Assembly (NCBI GenBank): GCA_949752735.1
Contig: OX457036.1
Location: 15,639,433 to 15,703,432 of the forward strand
DNA: 64,000 nucleotides
DNA from: Lumbricus terrestris
Taxonomy: Eukaryota; Annelida; Clitellata; Crassiclitellata; Lumbricidae
Direction of reading: 5' to 3'
Shown: positions 22,457 through 32,982 of the stretch, one piece after another
How the letters are laid out: every line of letters starts with the position of its first letter
Numbering within the stretch: the first letter of the stretch is position 1
Notes under the pieces: model-generated
What the model was told of the DNA's origin: nothing
Database searches by the model: none
The model's input: only the letters and a program-made list of their open reading frames with translations
Translations under genes and position numbers: made by a program

Positions 22457-22792
22457 GTCCGTGTGATCTGTCAGGCATCACGCGTCTTACTGGATCGATG
22501 AGAAGGATTCTTGCCAAACTAGAAGTTGGATGGATTCTAAGTGGTAATGCTGTAACCAGCGACTACTTTACAACGCTAAAATAGACGTTGACCTATCTAA
22601 CGTACCCCATCATGTAGTAGGCCGATTCCTGCGATACGGGTAGGCCTGCTAATAAGTTCCCCGTAGGCCTAATTGTCGGTCTGTCTGCGAAAGTGTTATA
22701 GGCCTACACAGAAAGATTACGCTTTCTATCGCTTACGCAATCGATATTCGTTTGCGAGAGTAGTGCTCTCTACCGGTGTTAACCCCCGTCAA

Positions 22793-22864
22793 TCCTCGTT
22801 AGTATAGTGGTGAGTATCCCCGCCTGTCACGCGGGAGACCGGGGTTCAATTCCCCGACGGGGAG
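22793..22864 (+). tRNA. tRNA-Asp(GUC)
   Basis: 72-nt cloverleaf beginning TCCTCGTTAGTATAGTGG, anticodon loop CTGTCAC, T arm GGTTCAATTCC, acceptor TCCTCGT/ACGGGGA with G-T pairs. T4 terminator at about 22872. Confidence 0.95.
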
Positions 22865-23001
22865 ATTGAAAATTTTGCAAATTGAGTGGCTGTCAAATGA
22901 GTTTCGCGAACGGTTTTATCGGTCATACTTTTCGCCCGTTCAGTCACGAGGTTCCTTCTTAGGGATCACTGGGGAAAAGGACATTAAACCCCGGATAAGC
23001 C

Positions 23002-23281
23002 CATGGGCGAAGACCTAGGGTGGGACATGGGGGACGGTCCTTCCAATGGAGGTGTTGGGGGTCGGCCCATGCATTTGTCCCCTCCCCCAATCGTTGAGCG
23101 TCAAGACTAAAAAAAGGTCATCAACTTTTTTGGTGGCGAAAACAGAACATTTTTTCGAGATTTCGCCGGTCGTCAGAAATTTTGACCGGCAAAAGATGGA
23201 AATTTTTCTGCGACACTCAGCCATTCGTCCGTCAGAAAATCTCGCGTCTTTCCATCCCCCACTCAAGTCTCCGCCCAGGTC
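23002..23281. mobile_element. MITE, CATGGGCG(A/G)AGACC family
   Basis: CATGGGCGAAGACCTAGG at the left and GTCTCCGCCCAGG at the right. Its interior closely matches the element at 30019-30385, including CCCATGCATTTGTCCCC. Flanks share TAAGCC. Confidence 0.75.
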
Positions 23282-23649
23282 TAAGCCCTGCGGACAAAAC
23301 CCCCGATTAATGTATGTTCCCCACTGGTGACCATATAACGTAGATTTTTGGTTAGGCATACTAGGTCCACTAGGCCTACACGCCGTTGTAGTTTCAGCTG
23401 CTGTAGCCGTGTCTGCATTCGATCATTCGCACGGTCTATCTAAACACTGGGGGTGATTCGGTGAAGTCCGTGCGGATAAGAAATATTCACTGTCGAGTGT
23501 CTGTAAAACTGTCAGTTCTTTCCAGGTCTGAGGGCTGTACTCAGAAACTTTCAGGTGACTTTTTGCTACAGTTGCTACTTCAATTTCCAGGCGTTCCCCC
23601 CACTTCATTTTTTAGGACTACACCACTGGATGGTTGACAGCCCTATTTG
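23282..23649. other. Spacer without recognisable gene
   Basis: Contains GGTTGACAGCCCT at 23633, an end of the TAGGGCTGYCAAC family facing the Lys unit. The 61-codon minus frame here shows no domain. Confidence 0.4.
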
Positions 23650-23801
23650 TAGGCCTAGCCTATGATTCTATGTTTTAACATTTAGGTGAAACACGTATCT
23701 CGAGACTAAGTCTTTATTAGCGTCATGAGCTTTTCGTATGCAATTTCGACAGCTTAGGCCTAAGCCTAATGATTAAGTACCAAAAACATCAAAAAATGTT
23801 A

Positions 23802-23874
23802 CGCCCAACGTGGGGCTCGAACCCACGACCCTGAGATTAAGAGTCTCATGCTCTACCGACTGAGCTAGCCGGGC
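23802..23874 (-). tRNA. tRNA-Lys(CUU)
   Basis: Reverse complement gives the same 73-nt sequence as 19257-19329: GCCCGGCTAGCTCAGTCGG start, CTCTTAA anticodon loop, GGTTCGAGCCC B box. T6 terminator on the minus strand at about 23791. Confidence 0.97.
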
Positions 23875-24058
23875 ATGTGGTACCGTACTCGTTCGCAAGC
23901 ATTGTAATAAATAATTAGGCTACTAACCTCTTTCGCCTTGGAACGCCGATGTTGATGCAGATGTTGTGCAACTAAATTTTCTGATTCGAACTGACCGGTT
24001 ATGTAGCCTAGTTTCTCTGATGACTATGGCTGCCAGTGACAGGTAGACTGCCTTAAAG

Positions 24059-25002
24059 CAGTGTTTAATCTAGTCCCCCTCCTCTGGGGGGGGGGGGAAT
24101 TCAGGTTTCTGGGGGAGAGACAATTGAGCGTCCGAAGGACACTCGTGAGGCGCGTAGCGCCGAGACCGGGAGGGGTATGGGGAGGGGGAAGTGCCCCCTC
24201 CCCACCAGAAACTTTTTGAATTTCCACATTGCAATGGCAGCATTTTAAAGTGTCGTCTTAACAAAATAGCTGTAGGCCTACATTTTCAGTGGCCCATTAG
24301 AAACTTTTTGAATTTCCACATTGCAACGGCAGCATTTTAAGGGGTCATCTTCACAAAATACCACATTGCAATGGCAGCATTTTAAAGTGTCGTCTTAACA
24401 AAATAGCTGTACATTTTCAGTGGCCCATTAGAAACTTTTTGAATTTCCACATTGCAACGGCAGCATTTTAAGGGGTCATCTTCACAAAATACCACATTGC
24501 AATGGCAGCATTTTAAAGTGTCGTCTTAACAAAATAGCTGTACATTTTCAGTGGCCCATTAGAAACTTTTTGAATTTCCACATTGCAACGGCAGCATTTT
24601 AAGGGGTCATCTTCACAAAATACCTGTACTTTTTCAGTGACCTATTATAAACGTTTTGAATTTCCACATAGCAATGGCAGAATTTTAAGGTGTCGTCTTA
24701 AAAAAATAGCTGTAGGCCTACTTTTTCAGTGGCCCATTAGAAAAACTTTCAATTTCCACATTGCAATGGCAGAATTTTAAGGTGTCATCTTAACATGATA
24801 GTCTCATATATTATAGTAGTAAATAATGTCATTTTAATCATGTAATGGTAAATAATATCACGGTATATTATAACACTTCATGTAAAACAATGATGAAAAC
24901 AGTAACTAAAAACCAATATCATTTTGTCAAATTTTTCTGGGGGGGAAAAGTCAATCCGGGGGGGGGAACTTTCCCCCCCAGAGACGTCTAGATTAAACAC
25001 TG
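24059..25002. mobile_element. TIR element with 9-bp TSD in the tRNA-Lys unit
   Basis: CAGTGTTTAATCTAG pairs with CTAGATTAAACACTG. GCCTTAAAG (9 bp) abuts both ends (24050-24058 and 25003-25011), and the paralogue near 19090 has the uninterrupted site. A 9-bp TSD is typical of Mutator-like elements and unlike the 8 bp elsewhere in the window. No transposase. Confidence 0.85.
24206..24790. repeat. Higher-order tandem array inside the element
   Basis: Two related subunits alternate (CACATTGCAATGGC and CACATTGCAACGGC) with a combined period of 132 bp (for example 24308, 24441, 24573), followed by two more degenerate subunits. Confidence 0.85.
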
Positions 25003-25598
25003 GCCTTAAAGTGTCTTCGCCGCAGAGGCGGAGAAGAGAAGTGTTTTATCTAATCCTCTGCTTGGGGTGGGTCTAGGTTTGAGGTGGAGGAGGAACAAAA
25101 TGGCCGTTCCGTGCATGGGTGGACCATGGACGGTAACCGGCTGAGGCGCATAGAGCTGACAGAGGTGGGAGTTTTTCTGTTTATTTCCCATAACCAATTT
25201 TTGTATACGCTATTTTTTCTGTTGTACCCTAATGTTTCTTCTCTAATCTTTCTAATGACCTTTTTAGTTTTTGACTCGTGCACCAAATACATATTCCGCT
25301 AGTAGGCCTAGCGTAAAATTGTTAAATTCTAATCAAATCTGATGACCTTTTCCCCACAGTATTCGCCCCGAATATGCCTAGCAGTGTTGCCACTGAGGTT
25401 TCAGAAATAAACCCAGATTTCCTTCCAAAACCCCCCCAGAAAAACCCAGACTATTCATATAATAATATTCGTTTATTCACATTCAATCCGACACACCGCA
25501 GAACGATTACAGGTACAAGTTATACGAAATACGGCAAGCTTCGCACGAAACGCAGGTCGGCTACAACAGGCTCGATATAGGCCTACTTAACACTAATT

Positions 25599-25678
25599 GC
25601 CCTGAGCGAGGCTTGAACCCGGGTCGCGATAATGACTCTCAGTATATCAGCCAACGCTCTCTCCACTGAGCTACGCAG
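25599..25678 (-). pseudogene. tRNA-like sequence 1
   Basis: On the minus strand TAGCTCAGTGGAGAGAGCG (D arm) and ACCCGGGTTCAAGCCTCGC (T arm with B box) are good, but the anticodon region is enlarged and the acceptor strands do not pair. Probably the head of a SINE or a tRNA pseudogene. Identity cannot be assigned. Confidence 0.55.
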
Positions 25679-25858
25679 GTCGGCTACAACAGGCTCGACA
25701 TAGGCCTACTTAACACTAATGGCCTAAGTGTTGGAACGCTCCTGATTCGGCCAAGCCAGGAATGGGAGGGGCGATTTTATTTTCAGCCGATCCTGAGTCA
25801 AACAACGCAACAGCAAAGCGCCACTGGCAGCTAACAGAAAATTCAAATAATTTTTTTG

Positions 25859-25937
25859 CCCTGAGCGAGGCTTGAACCCGGGTCTCGACAATGACGTTTA
25901 TCAGCCAACGCTCTCTCCACTGAGCTACGGACCGCCC
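25859..25937 (-). pseudogene. tRNA-like sequence 2
   Basis: Second copy of the sequence at 25599 with the same A and B boxes but a shorter anticodon region. The surrounding GGCTCGATATAGGCCTACTT blocks at 25570 and 25692 show a local duplication. Confidence 0.55.
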
Positions 25938-26351
25938 CCCCTCCAAGATTTATATTATAAATATAAACAATATAAGCTATTTTAGGTCCCTTTTGTTCAA
26001 ATTAAGTTGATTTTTCGCTTGTTCGTGTGAGGGTTAACAAAATGTACGTCAAAAGAGTCGAATAAAATGTAATTAAAACTTTTAAAATATCAATTGTTAA
26101 AGTTGTCAGAGACTCGGCATTCATACTGACAATAAGCCTAATCGATCTATTCGTGTGCGCATGCGTAGGAGGTCGAGCCTTATTGTAAAAACATAGCACA
26201 CGCCCCTTAAGTTTACTAAGTCTTAAAGTTGCCAGACGTTTCCAGCCAAATGTTCTTAATACATCAACAATCCAACGTTTTGACCACCTAGAACATTATG
26301 ACTCTGCAACAACTAGGCTATTATACCACTAGAGGATTGACCTGACCTACA

Positions 26352-26424
26352 GTGTGTGTATGTATGTATGTATGTATGTATGTATGTATGTATGTATGTA
26401 TGTATGTATGTATGTATGTTTGTA
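26352..26424. repeat. (GTAT)n microsatellite
   Basis: About 17 perfect tetranucleotide units. The threonine/isoleucine/histidine frame on the minus strand is an artefact. Confidence 0.95.
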
Positions 26425-26837
26425 TGGATATGTCCATTTATATAGTGCCTTAACATGGATCTCATGAAGGCGCTTATATCCATGTTATAGATTGTCAAAA
26501 CGGTTTAACAAGGAGACAGAACTGACCCGACCTATTTTGAGATGTCAAAATGGTTCATTTCTGTGCAGAGCTATTCTTCAGGTTATAGGCTAAATTATTT
26601 GTGAATTAACAACGTGAGATCTTGATTGTGGAGTTTAAAATTAAAATTAGTGGAAAAAATATGTATCACCACCATTTTACATTGAGTTTCACAGAATATT
26701 CATGTGTTGTAAATACAAAATGTCAACTTACCAAAATAAACACAGATTTTGCCCAAAAAAACCAGAAACCCAGACGAAGGCGAAAAAACCCAGATCTAGT
26801 GGAAAAACCCAGCTGTGCCATCACTGATGCCTAGAGT

Positions 26838-27231
26838 CAGCGTTGCCACTCTAAAAAATGAAAACACCCAAGTTGGAGGGTCGAAAAAACCCAAGAAAAC
26901 CCAAGGTCAGCAAATCTTTCGAAAATGTCCAGAATTTTCTGAATTTCCGATCGGAATATTCTCAAATCTTTCGAAAATGTTCACAAATTTTCGACCGAAA
27001 TTTCTGATGACCTTTTTAGTCATCCGGCACAAATCACAAATCGTTCGAAAATGTCAAAACGTCAGAAGTTTCCCGAAAATGTCAGAAATTTCCCGAAAAT
27101 GTCAAAAAATTGTGGTTTTGCCGTAAAAAACCCAAGCAAAAAACCCAAGTTTTTCCCGAAAAACCCCATTTCCTAAGTTCGGATCGAAAAACCCAAGATC
27201 TTGTGAAAAAACCTAAGGAGTGGCAACGCTG
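26838..27231. mobile_element. 394-bp hAT-like MITE, CAGCGTTGCCACTC ends
   Basis: CAGCGTTGCCACTC pairs exactly with GAGTGGCAACGCTG. TSD CCTAGAGT at 26830-26837 and 27232-27239. It lies 11 bp from the related element at 25382-26826, and the two TSDs overlap in CCTAG, so one inserted at the edge of the other. Confidence 0.95.
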
Positions 27232-27290
27232 CCTAGAGTAACACTGGTCTGAGAAGAGTTAGTCGAGTTATGAAATTGGTTTGCGTCGAC

Positions 27291-27363
27291 GGAGAACTAG
27301 CTCACATGGTAGAGCGCTCGCTTAGCATGCGAGAGGTACGGAGATCGATACCCCGGTTCTCCA
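27291..27363 (+). tRNA. tRNA-Ala(AGC)
   Basis: GGAGAAC pairs fully with GTTCTCC. The anticodon loop TTAGCAT carries AGC; the D and T arms match the copy at 22384 with one T-stem change. T5 terminator at about 27370. A MITE sits 34 bp downstream. Confidence 0.9.
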
Positions 27364-27397
27364 AAAATGTTTTTGATCTGTCGCCTCGGGTCATCAT

Positions 27398-27691
27398 CAG
27401 TGGCGGCGCTAGGGGGGGGCTGGGGGCTAAGCCCCCCCTACAAGAGGCTCGATCAGCCCCCCCCTGAAAAATGACCATCTGATTTATTTTACATTGAAAT
27501 ATCCACGATTTTCGGCTGATGACTAAAAAAAGGGCGTCAGAAATTTTGGTGGCGAAAATGGAAAATTTTCATGAGATTTTGGTCGATGACTTAAAAAAAA
27601 GGTCGTCAGAAATTTTGGCGGATGGAAATGTCAAATTTTGTCGCGGGGCTTCAGCCCCCCCCCCGAAACTTAAATCCTGGCGCCGCCACTG
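27398..27691. mobile_element. 294-bp hAT-like MITE, CAGTGGCGGCGC family
   Basis: CAGTGGCGGCGCTAGG pairs with CCTGGCGCCGCCACTG. TSD GTCATCAT at 27390-27397 and 27692-27699. Confidence 0.95.
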
Positions 27692-27699
27692 GTCATCAT

Positions 27700-27997
27700 C
27701 GGCAAAACAGGCGTATGAAAATCAGTCTTTCGTCATCATTCTATTTGCGCTATTTCAGAGATTCAAAATCTCGGTCTAGCCCCCAGGGTGGTAGAGATTC
27801 ACCAACCCCGCCACGGGGTGTCTCATGCCGATACCGACACAGTAGTGAAGGTTTGGAGTGAAAGGGTAAAAAACTGTGGAAATGCATTCCGTTCAGATAC
27901 ACACAGAATCTATTTAAATAGGCCTAAGCTTAGATAATGCCTATTTTTTTACAATGCGACGTCAGTTTTGGCCTTTATGTTTTCTAAAAACGGTGAT
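27700..27997. other. Spacer between MITE and tRNA
   Basis: Nothing recognisable apart from the T5 terminator of the minus-strand tRNA near 27986. Confidence 0.5.
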
Positions 27998-28093
27998 CGC
28001 CCGATAAGGGACTCGAACCCTTGACCCTCAGATGTCTGTCCTTAGGCGACCAGCTTTAAAAGTCTGATGCTCTACCGACTGAGCTAACCGGGC
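27998..28093 (-). tRNA. tRNA-Lys(UUU) with a 23-nt intron, copy 1
   Basis: Minus strand: GCCCGGT pairs with ATCGGGC; D arm TAGCTCAGTCGG; anticodon arm CAGACTTTTA, then 23 extra bases, then TCTGAGGG; B box GGTTCGAGTCC. The gene is 96 nt against 73 for intronless Lys genes. The extra block falls at the canonical intron site 3' of the anticodon. The same arrangement at 33860 argues against a random insertion. Metazoan tRNA introns are usual in Tyr, Ile-UAU, Leu-CAA and Arg-UCU genes, not in Lys. Confidence 0.88.
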
Positions 28094-28506
28094 TCTCATA
28101 CACACGTGCTTGTGAAGACCTTTTCTGTATGCTATGTAGCCTTATTATACATCGATTGAATATTGATTGCGTGATCTATGGGTCTATTTGACGACAGAGT
28201 AGGATATGCCTGAAGAATTTGATGGCATTCGCAATGTAGGCAGTCTCTAGAAATAATATTATTTCACAACAATTTTGTTTCACTGAGCATTATTTCTTAT
28301 TATGCCGTCGTATTTCTTGAATTCTTTGTTCAAAACGAATGATTTCAGTTGAAGAATTGCATGAAATTCTGGACTCATTTTAATTTGTTTCCAACGTTCC
28401 ATCCTTCTCTCAAGGCTATCAATGGCGGCGCCAGCTAGGCATGTTAAGCTTATAGGACATGGAGTAGCCTACGTGAATAGCATTGGCTATTCGTTCATTG
28501 ACGTAG

Positions 28507-28858
28507 CAGTGGCGGCGCCACAAATTCTGTCTTTTTTTGGGGAGGGGGGCTGAATTTGCGTGAAAAAATTTCCGTTTCCAGTCGCCAAAATTTCTGACGA
28601 CCTTTTAATCTAACGAAAATCGAAAATTTTCCATTTCAGCCGCCAAAATTTCTGACATTTTTTAGTCATTTGGTCGTAAAATGGACCATTTTTCATATCC
28701 GCCAATCTGTCTGGCAAACCCTCGTGCGTACCTTTGCGTTTTTTTGGGAGGGACTAAGTGGGGTAAGGCTATTCGTGCAAATTTTTTTTACATGGGAAAA
28801 AATGGATCGCCTTTTTTAGGTGGGGGGCTTAACCCCCTACCCCCTAGCGCTGCTACTG
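28507..28858. mobile_element. hAT-like MITE, CAGTGGCGGCGCC family
   Basis: Left end CAGTGGCGGCGCCACAAATT, right end TAGCGCTGCTACTG. Flanks TGACGTAG and TGACGTAC form an 8-bp TSD with one mismatch. Interior closely related to 21509-21874. Confidence 0.9.
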
Positions 28859-28866
28859 TGACGTAC

Positions 28867-29418
28867 ACCTACCAAACTTTAAGAAATGTAGGATACGGCA
28901 ACTAACGAAGCCTACCAGTAGGCAATAGGCCTATAGCGTTTATGACGGATAGCCTAAATTTATGATGAATTGTAACTTCGATCAGCGCAAGGTTAGGCCA
29001 ATTGCAGTTCAATGAGCGGGTATCCTATCAGCCAAGGCTATGTAGCGACGTTAATGGTGAATCTTAAGTTGGTGTCAGCGCAAAAATGCCAATCTTTCGA
29101 CAATTAGGCAAGCCTATTATATACAGGCCTAATATAGGCCTACAGGATTTAAAATGCTTTTTAAAACATGAGTTCTGACTTGCTGAGTGGTTCAATAGCG
29201 CGAGAGGCGGGTACAGAAATTTTCGAAGCGGGAGGGGCAAGTCATTTGTCGACTTCTCAAGAAAAGATACCATTTTATCCGCCAAAATAGTTGATGACCT
29301 TCTACCCGCAGGCTACAGTGTTCTTAAGCCCTGTATACGTACCTAGTGGGGCGTGGAGAGGGGCCTGCGAAACTACTCATGGGGGGGAAGCGTCAACTTT
29401 CCGAGCCAGAATACCCAG
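28867..29418. other. Spacer with TAGGCCTA clusters and MITE fragments
   Basis: No gene. 29190-29300 contains a decayed fragment of the TTTTATCCGCCAAAA type seen in several MITEs. Confidence 0.4.
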
Positions 29419-29690
29419 TGCTTTTTTAAAGGAATTTTTAGAACTGCGCAACTTCCCCCAGCCTCCCTCCGCTCCTCCTATTTCCTTTATACTCTCCTAT
29501 TTCACTGTATCTTTATCGCATCCCCTCCCTTTACCCAACCACCTAGCCATGCACCCATTCCATGCCTTTCCCGTCCCCATCCCATGCCCGTCTTTCTCCT
29601 TCACTTCCGATTTTATCGGGTCCGGTGCAGCCCCGGGAAGTTTTTTGAAATTGTTCTTGGAACTTGGAAGTAGCTGAGTTTTAGCGAATT
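29419..29690. mobile_element. Fragment of the CAGGGCT family
   Basis: AGTGCTTTTTTAAAGGAATT followed by TTTAGAACTGCGCAAC and a pyrimidine-rich tract matches the right part of the element at 16747. The proline/serine-rich frames on both strands here are low-complexity artefacts. Confidence 0.55.
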
Positions 29691-29942
29691 TTGGAGACAT
29701 AAACTCATTGTGAAGTAGTACACTATAGCTATATTATTAGCTACTGTTGCTCATTCTTCACATCAGAAAAACAGTCAGCAACATTAAGCAGTTATTCACA
29801 TTAATGCAGTATCAGATGTAATTTAACGAATGATTATAACCACATGTCAAAATGTTCGCATTTAAAAAAAGTTCTTTTGCAGGAGCATTGCAAGTCAAAA
29901 AAGGTAGTGTGCTTTCTACAAAGTATAACCTATAATTAACAT

Positions 29943-30552
29943 TGTATGGCGCGATGGTGTAGTGGTATATGTTCGTAGCCGTACAGCCGAAAAGTTGCAG
30001 GTTTGAATCCACGTCAAGCATGGGCGGAGACCTAGGGGGGGACGGTCCACCCAATGACAGTGTTGGGGGGGACGGCCCATGCATTTGTCCCCCCCCCCCC
30101 AATGTTTGAGCGTCAAGACTTTTTTGGGCGGCGAAAATTGGCGGCGAAAATTGACAATTTCGCCGAGATTTTTGCCGGACGACTAAAAAAAAGGTCATTA
30201 ACTTTTTTGGCGGCGAAAATAGAAAATTTTCGTTGAAATTTTGGCCGGATGACTAAAAAAAAGGTCATCAACTTTTTTGGCGGCGAAAATAACTTTTTTT
30301 CCGAGATTTCGCCGGTCGTCAGAAATTTTCTGAAAATCTCGCGTCTTTCCGTCCCCCCAATTCTTGGCCCAGGTCTCCGCCTATGACGTCAAGTCGCCGC
30401 GTCAAGTCCTTAGGCCTACTCAAGTCCTTCACTCGCAATTGCTCAGCGCTTCGGCGTGAAACTCCGATGCAGTGTCCGCGTCGTATTCGGGATCGCCTGA
30501 GTATAAAGTTTGAAAGAGCGCTATAACAAATTCACATGCAAACATACAAAGA
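29943..30552 (+). mobile_element. tRNA-derived SINE, interrupted by a MITE
   Basis: GATGGTGTAGTGGTATATG (A box) and GTTGCAGGTTTGAATCCAC (B box) head a SINE whose body continues after the insertion at 30386 with CAAGTCCTTCACTCGCAATT and ends near AGCGCTATAACAAATTCACA. The uninterrupted relative is at 63055-63285. Confidence 0.85.
30019..30385. mobile_element. 367-bp MITE inside the SINE, CATGGGCGGAGACC ends
   Basis: CATGGGCGGAGACCTAGG against AGGTCTCCGCCTATG. TSD ACGTCAAG at 30011-30018 and 30386-30393. The SINE at 63055 gives the empty site. Confidence 0.95.
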
Positions 30553-30597
30553 AACATTGTAGGACGCTGTGAAACATTGTAGGACATTGTGGGTAAT

Positions 30598-31543
30598 CCG
30601 GTATTTTAGCGTCCCAAATTATTTTCACCGTCCCAAATTATTTTAACTACTTCATTCCATTACTTACTTACTTAAGAGAAAATGGAAGCTGGATGAGTTT
30701 TTTACAAGTGAAATGGAGGCTGGATTGATGAAAAACGCGAGAAATGGAAGCTGGATGAAGGTTCTTTTACAGGTGAAATAGAAGCTGGATTGAAGAAAAT
30801 AACGCATAATTAAGAAATAGAAGCTGGATGAAGGTATTTTTATATCTGAAATGGAAGCTGGATTGAAAAAAATAACGCATAATTCAATCAATCAATCAAT
30901 CAATCAATCACATGAATTTATATAGCGCCCCTTCAAGATCTCTACTCAGAGGCGCTCTCAACCCAGGCCTGGTCAAAGAGAAAGGTCTTGAGAAGACGAT
31001 AGAAAGAGCCAGCAGAGTCACGGGGAAGCGAACGGAGAGCCGCAGGGAGGCCATTCCAGATAGCTGGACCCACCACGGAAAATGCTCTTCGCTGCATAGT
31101 AGCGGTACGACAAAAAGGGACAAGAAAGTCACCGCGGGCAGCTGACCGCAGCGAACGACGGCCCAGAGAAACCGAGACTGGAGTAAAAAGCTCACATAGG
31201 TAGGATGGAGCTTGAGACAGAATGCAGCGCCAAGAAATAGAAGCTGGCTGAAGGTATGTTTATATGATTATATCTGAAATGGAAGCTGGATTGACGAAAA
31301 TAACGAACGAGAAATAGATGCTTGAAGAAGTTTTTTAGATCTGAAATAGAAACTGGATGCATGTTGAAAGTTACCCCGTTTAGGGACTTCCTTGAGGTTT
31401 TCATGCACACATTTTATGATTTCCTCAAATAAATGTGTTCTTGTATATGTCTTTCTGCTATTCTTCCAAAGAAATGGTGAAAATAATTTGGGACGCTAAA
31501 CTGCACATGAAAATAATTTGGGATGCTAAAATACCGGATTACC
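30598..31543. mobile_element. TIR element with doubled ends and GAAGCTGGAT repeats
   Basis: GTAATCCGGTATTTTAGCGT starts a TIR of about 35 bp matched at 31509-31543. Directly inside each end the TCCCAAATTATTTT block is duplicated. The interior repeats GAAATGGAAGCTGGAT six or more times and is interrupted by a SINE at 30883-31232. A TSD is not evident. Confidence 0.8.
30883..31232 (-). mobile_element. SINE/short LINE-tail element with (CAAT)n
   Basis: A (CAAT)n run at 30883-30909 followed by TTTATATAGCGCCCCTTCAA and AGAGGCGCTCTCAACCC, read on the minus strand as a 3' end with a (TTGA)n tail. Related pieces occur at 36708-36962, 48570-48790 and 55860-55945. Confidence 0.7.
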
Positions 31544-32270
31544 GAATAGTGTATGTGCACTTACCAGCTGCGACCGACGTTGGCGAAAAACTAGAAAAGG
31601 ACAGTAAGGACTGTTTCAATTTCTTTGTCGGTGGTCCGCTAACTCCACTAGACACAATTGCCTGTCTGTCTTTAACAAATATGTCATATATGAGGCTTTA
31701 AATTATTTCAAAGCAACTTCCGCAAACTGGAATTTCCTATTTCCGCGTCTAAATATTTAAACTTCCGGAAACGCACGATTTTAAAAGTAGATCGGAGTGC
31801 GAACGCGAATTTCATTAATTCTCAACCACAGCTAGTAGCCCAATAATTACAGCCAAATTATTTATAATCAGCGCAAACCAGTGTTATTAAATATCAAATA
31901 ACCTACTGTCAAGTCTCTTAAAAACTGAAAAGAAGGCAAATTAATTGAAATTATTCCAGAATCTTGCGGCGTTCGTACATTAAGTGATTTTAACGAAATA
32001 ACGCTACGCCAACTTGCTAAAGAAGCTAAGGACCCATCACACGCACACTGTGATACAGCCACAGTATAGATAACAAAGCCTCGAGTGGGCGCACTTTTAA
32101 TTCCACACAGTTTTTCTAAAGATATGGTTTTTCTACTATAGGCTAAGCAGAGTCGCAAAATAAGTTATTGATTTGGTTAGTTTGGTTTCAAAGTGTAGAT
32201 CTATAGCCTAAACTTCAGTCACAAAACTTGCAATAGGTCCACAAATAGGCCTAGGCTTCTCTAAGCTACA
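31544..32270. other. Unannotated sequence
   Basis: No recognisable gene. The 96-codon minus frame at 31868-32158 has no visible domain and no supporting splice or promoter context; I leave it uncalled. Confidence 0.35.
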
Positions 32271-32279
32271 TGTCTTTTT

Positions 32280-32475
32280 AAAATGGCGTATTATTCCAAA
32301 TCGGATGACAATGAAATTTCAAGTTATTTTTTTAACTGCAAAAACTTGATTTTACAACTGCAAATTTTGTGTACGACTGCAAGTTTAAAAAAGCCCTGAG
32401 AAAAGCTGGTCAAAAAAAAAAATCTAAATGGGGGGGCAATGGCCGGATTTGCCTCTGTATCCGCCCCTGAATAGC
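32280..32475. mobile_element. CAGGGCT-family and GGCCGGATTTGCC fragments
   Basis: CAAATCGGATGACAATGA through AAAAAAGCCCTG is a right-half fragment of the CAGGGCT MITE. It is followed by GCAATGGCCGGATTTGCC, shared with 12600. Confidence 0.6.
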
Positions 32476-32559
32476 GCACTGTTTGACAAAAAAATTTAAT
32501 GGAAAAATTGGAACTGACAGTCTAGTGACAGACAGTTCTAGGCCTAGGTCGCAAAACTC

Positions 32560-32650
32560 AGCTCGTGAATTAGGCCTAGCTCGTGCCCTGTGCTTGGCTT
32601 TCGAGTGGAGCCTTAGAAATGTCGAGATTACGATTACGACTACACAAAAG
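32560..32650 (+). mobile_element. LINE 3'-end fragment with (ATTACG)n tail
   Basis: GCTCGTGCCCTGTGCTTGGC followed by GCCTTAGAAATGTCGAGATTACGATTACG matches the last 90 bp of the LINE at 34320-35222. Confidence 0.8.
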
Positions 32651-32982
32651 TCGACACATGCAGGCTAGCTATGGCCTAGTTTCGAGGTAATCGTTTCAAA
32701 AAGAATAGACCTAGCCTACGCCTGAAATAAACATATCGCATCATTGCGGTAATAGTTGGCATGCGGGTGCATAAGCCTACTCAACGTGTCGTCGTTTACG
32801 CGTTAGTCGTGTAGCTTTGATTAGGTGTAGCTTATCGTTCTACAGCAACAGATGCTGCTACGATTTACGAAACACTTTGGACCGGACATGAATCGGGTCA
32901 TAATTTCATAAACAACGTTGCGAAGTAGGCCAATAGGCCTACGCATTAGGCTATAAGCTTAGTTAGCATAGCTTTGCCAGTT

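Larger units (their letters stand above)
23650..25373 (-). repeat. tRNA-Lys paralogous unit, inverted copy
   Basis: Reverse-complement paralogue of 17325-19440, sharing flanks on both sides of the tRNA, including CTTAGTCTCGAGATACGT downstream and the CATGGTCCACCCATGCACGG-like upstream part. It contains the insertion 24059-25002. Confidence 0.8.
25382..26826. mobile_element. 1.4-kb hAT-like element, CAGTGTTGCCACTG ends
   Basis: Left end CAGTGTTGCCACTGAGG, right end AGCTGTGCCATCACTG. TSD ATGCCTAG at 25374-25381 and 26827-26834. Runs of AAACCCAGA in opposite orientation near both ends lengthen the pairing. Contains two tRNA-like copies and a GTAT microsatellite. Confidence 0.85.

Noticed and set aside
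19443..23645. A single 4.2-kb TIR element that captured tRNA-Ala and tRNA-Asp
   Set aside because: AGGGCTGTCAACC and GGTTGACAGCCCT face each other at the two ends, but the flanks show no TSD and homology to the 5298 family stops near 22340, before the tRNAs.
25599..25937. Two tRNA genes
   Set aside because: A and B boxes are present, but acceptor strands do not pair and the anticodon stem is disrupted, so they are kept as tRNA-like pseudogenes only.
29291..29677. 128-codon proline/serine-rich frame
   Set aside because: It overlaps a MITE fragment and a pyrimidine-rich tract, a second frame is equally open, and no domain is visible.
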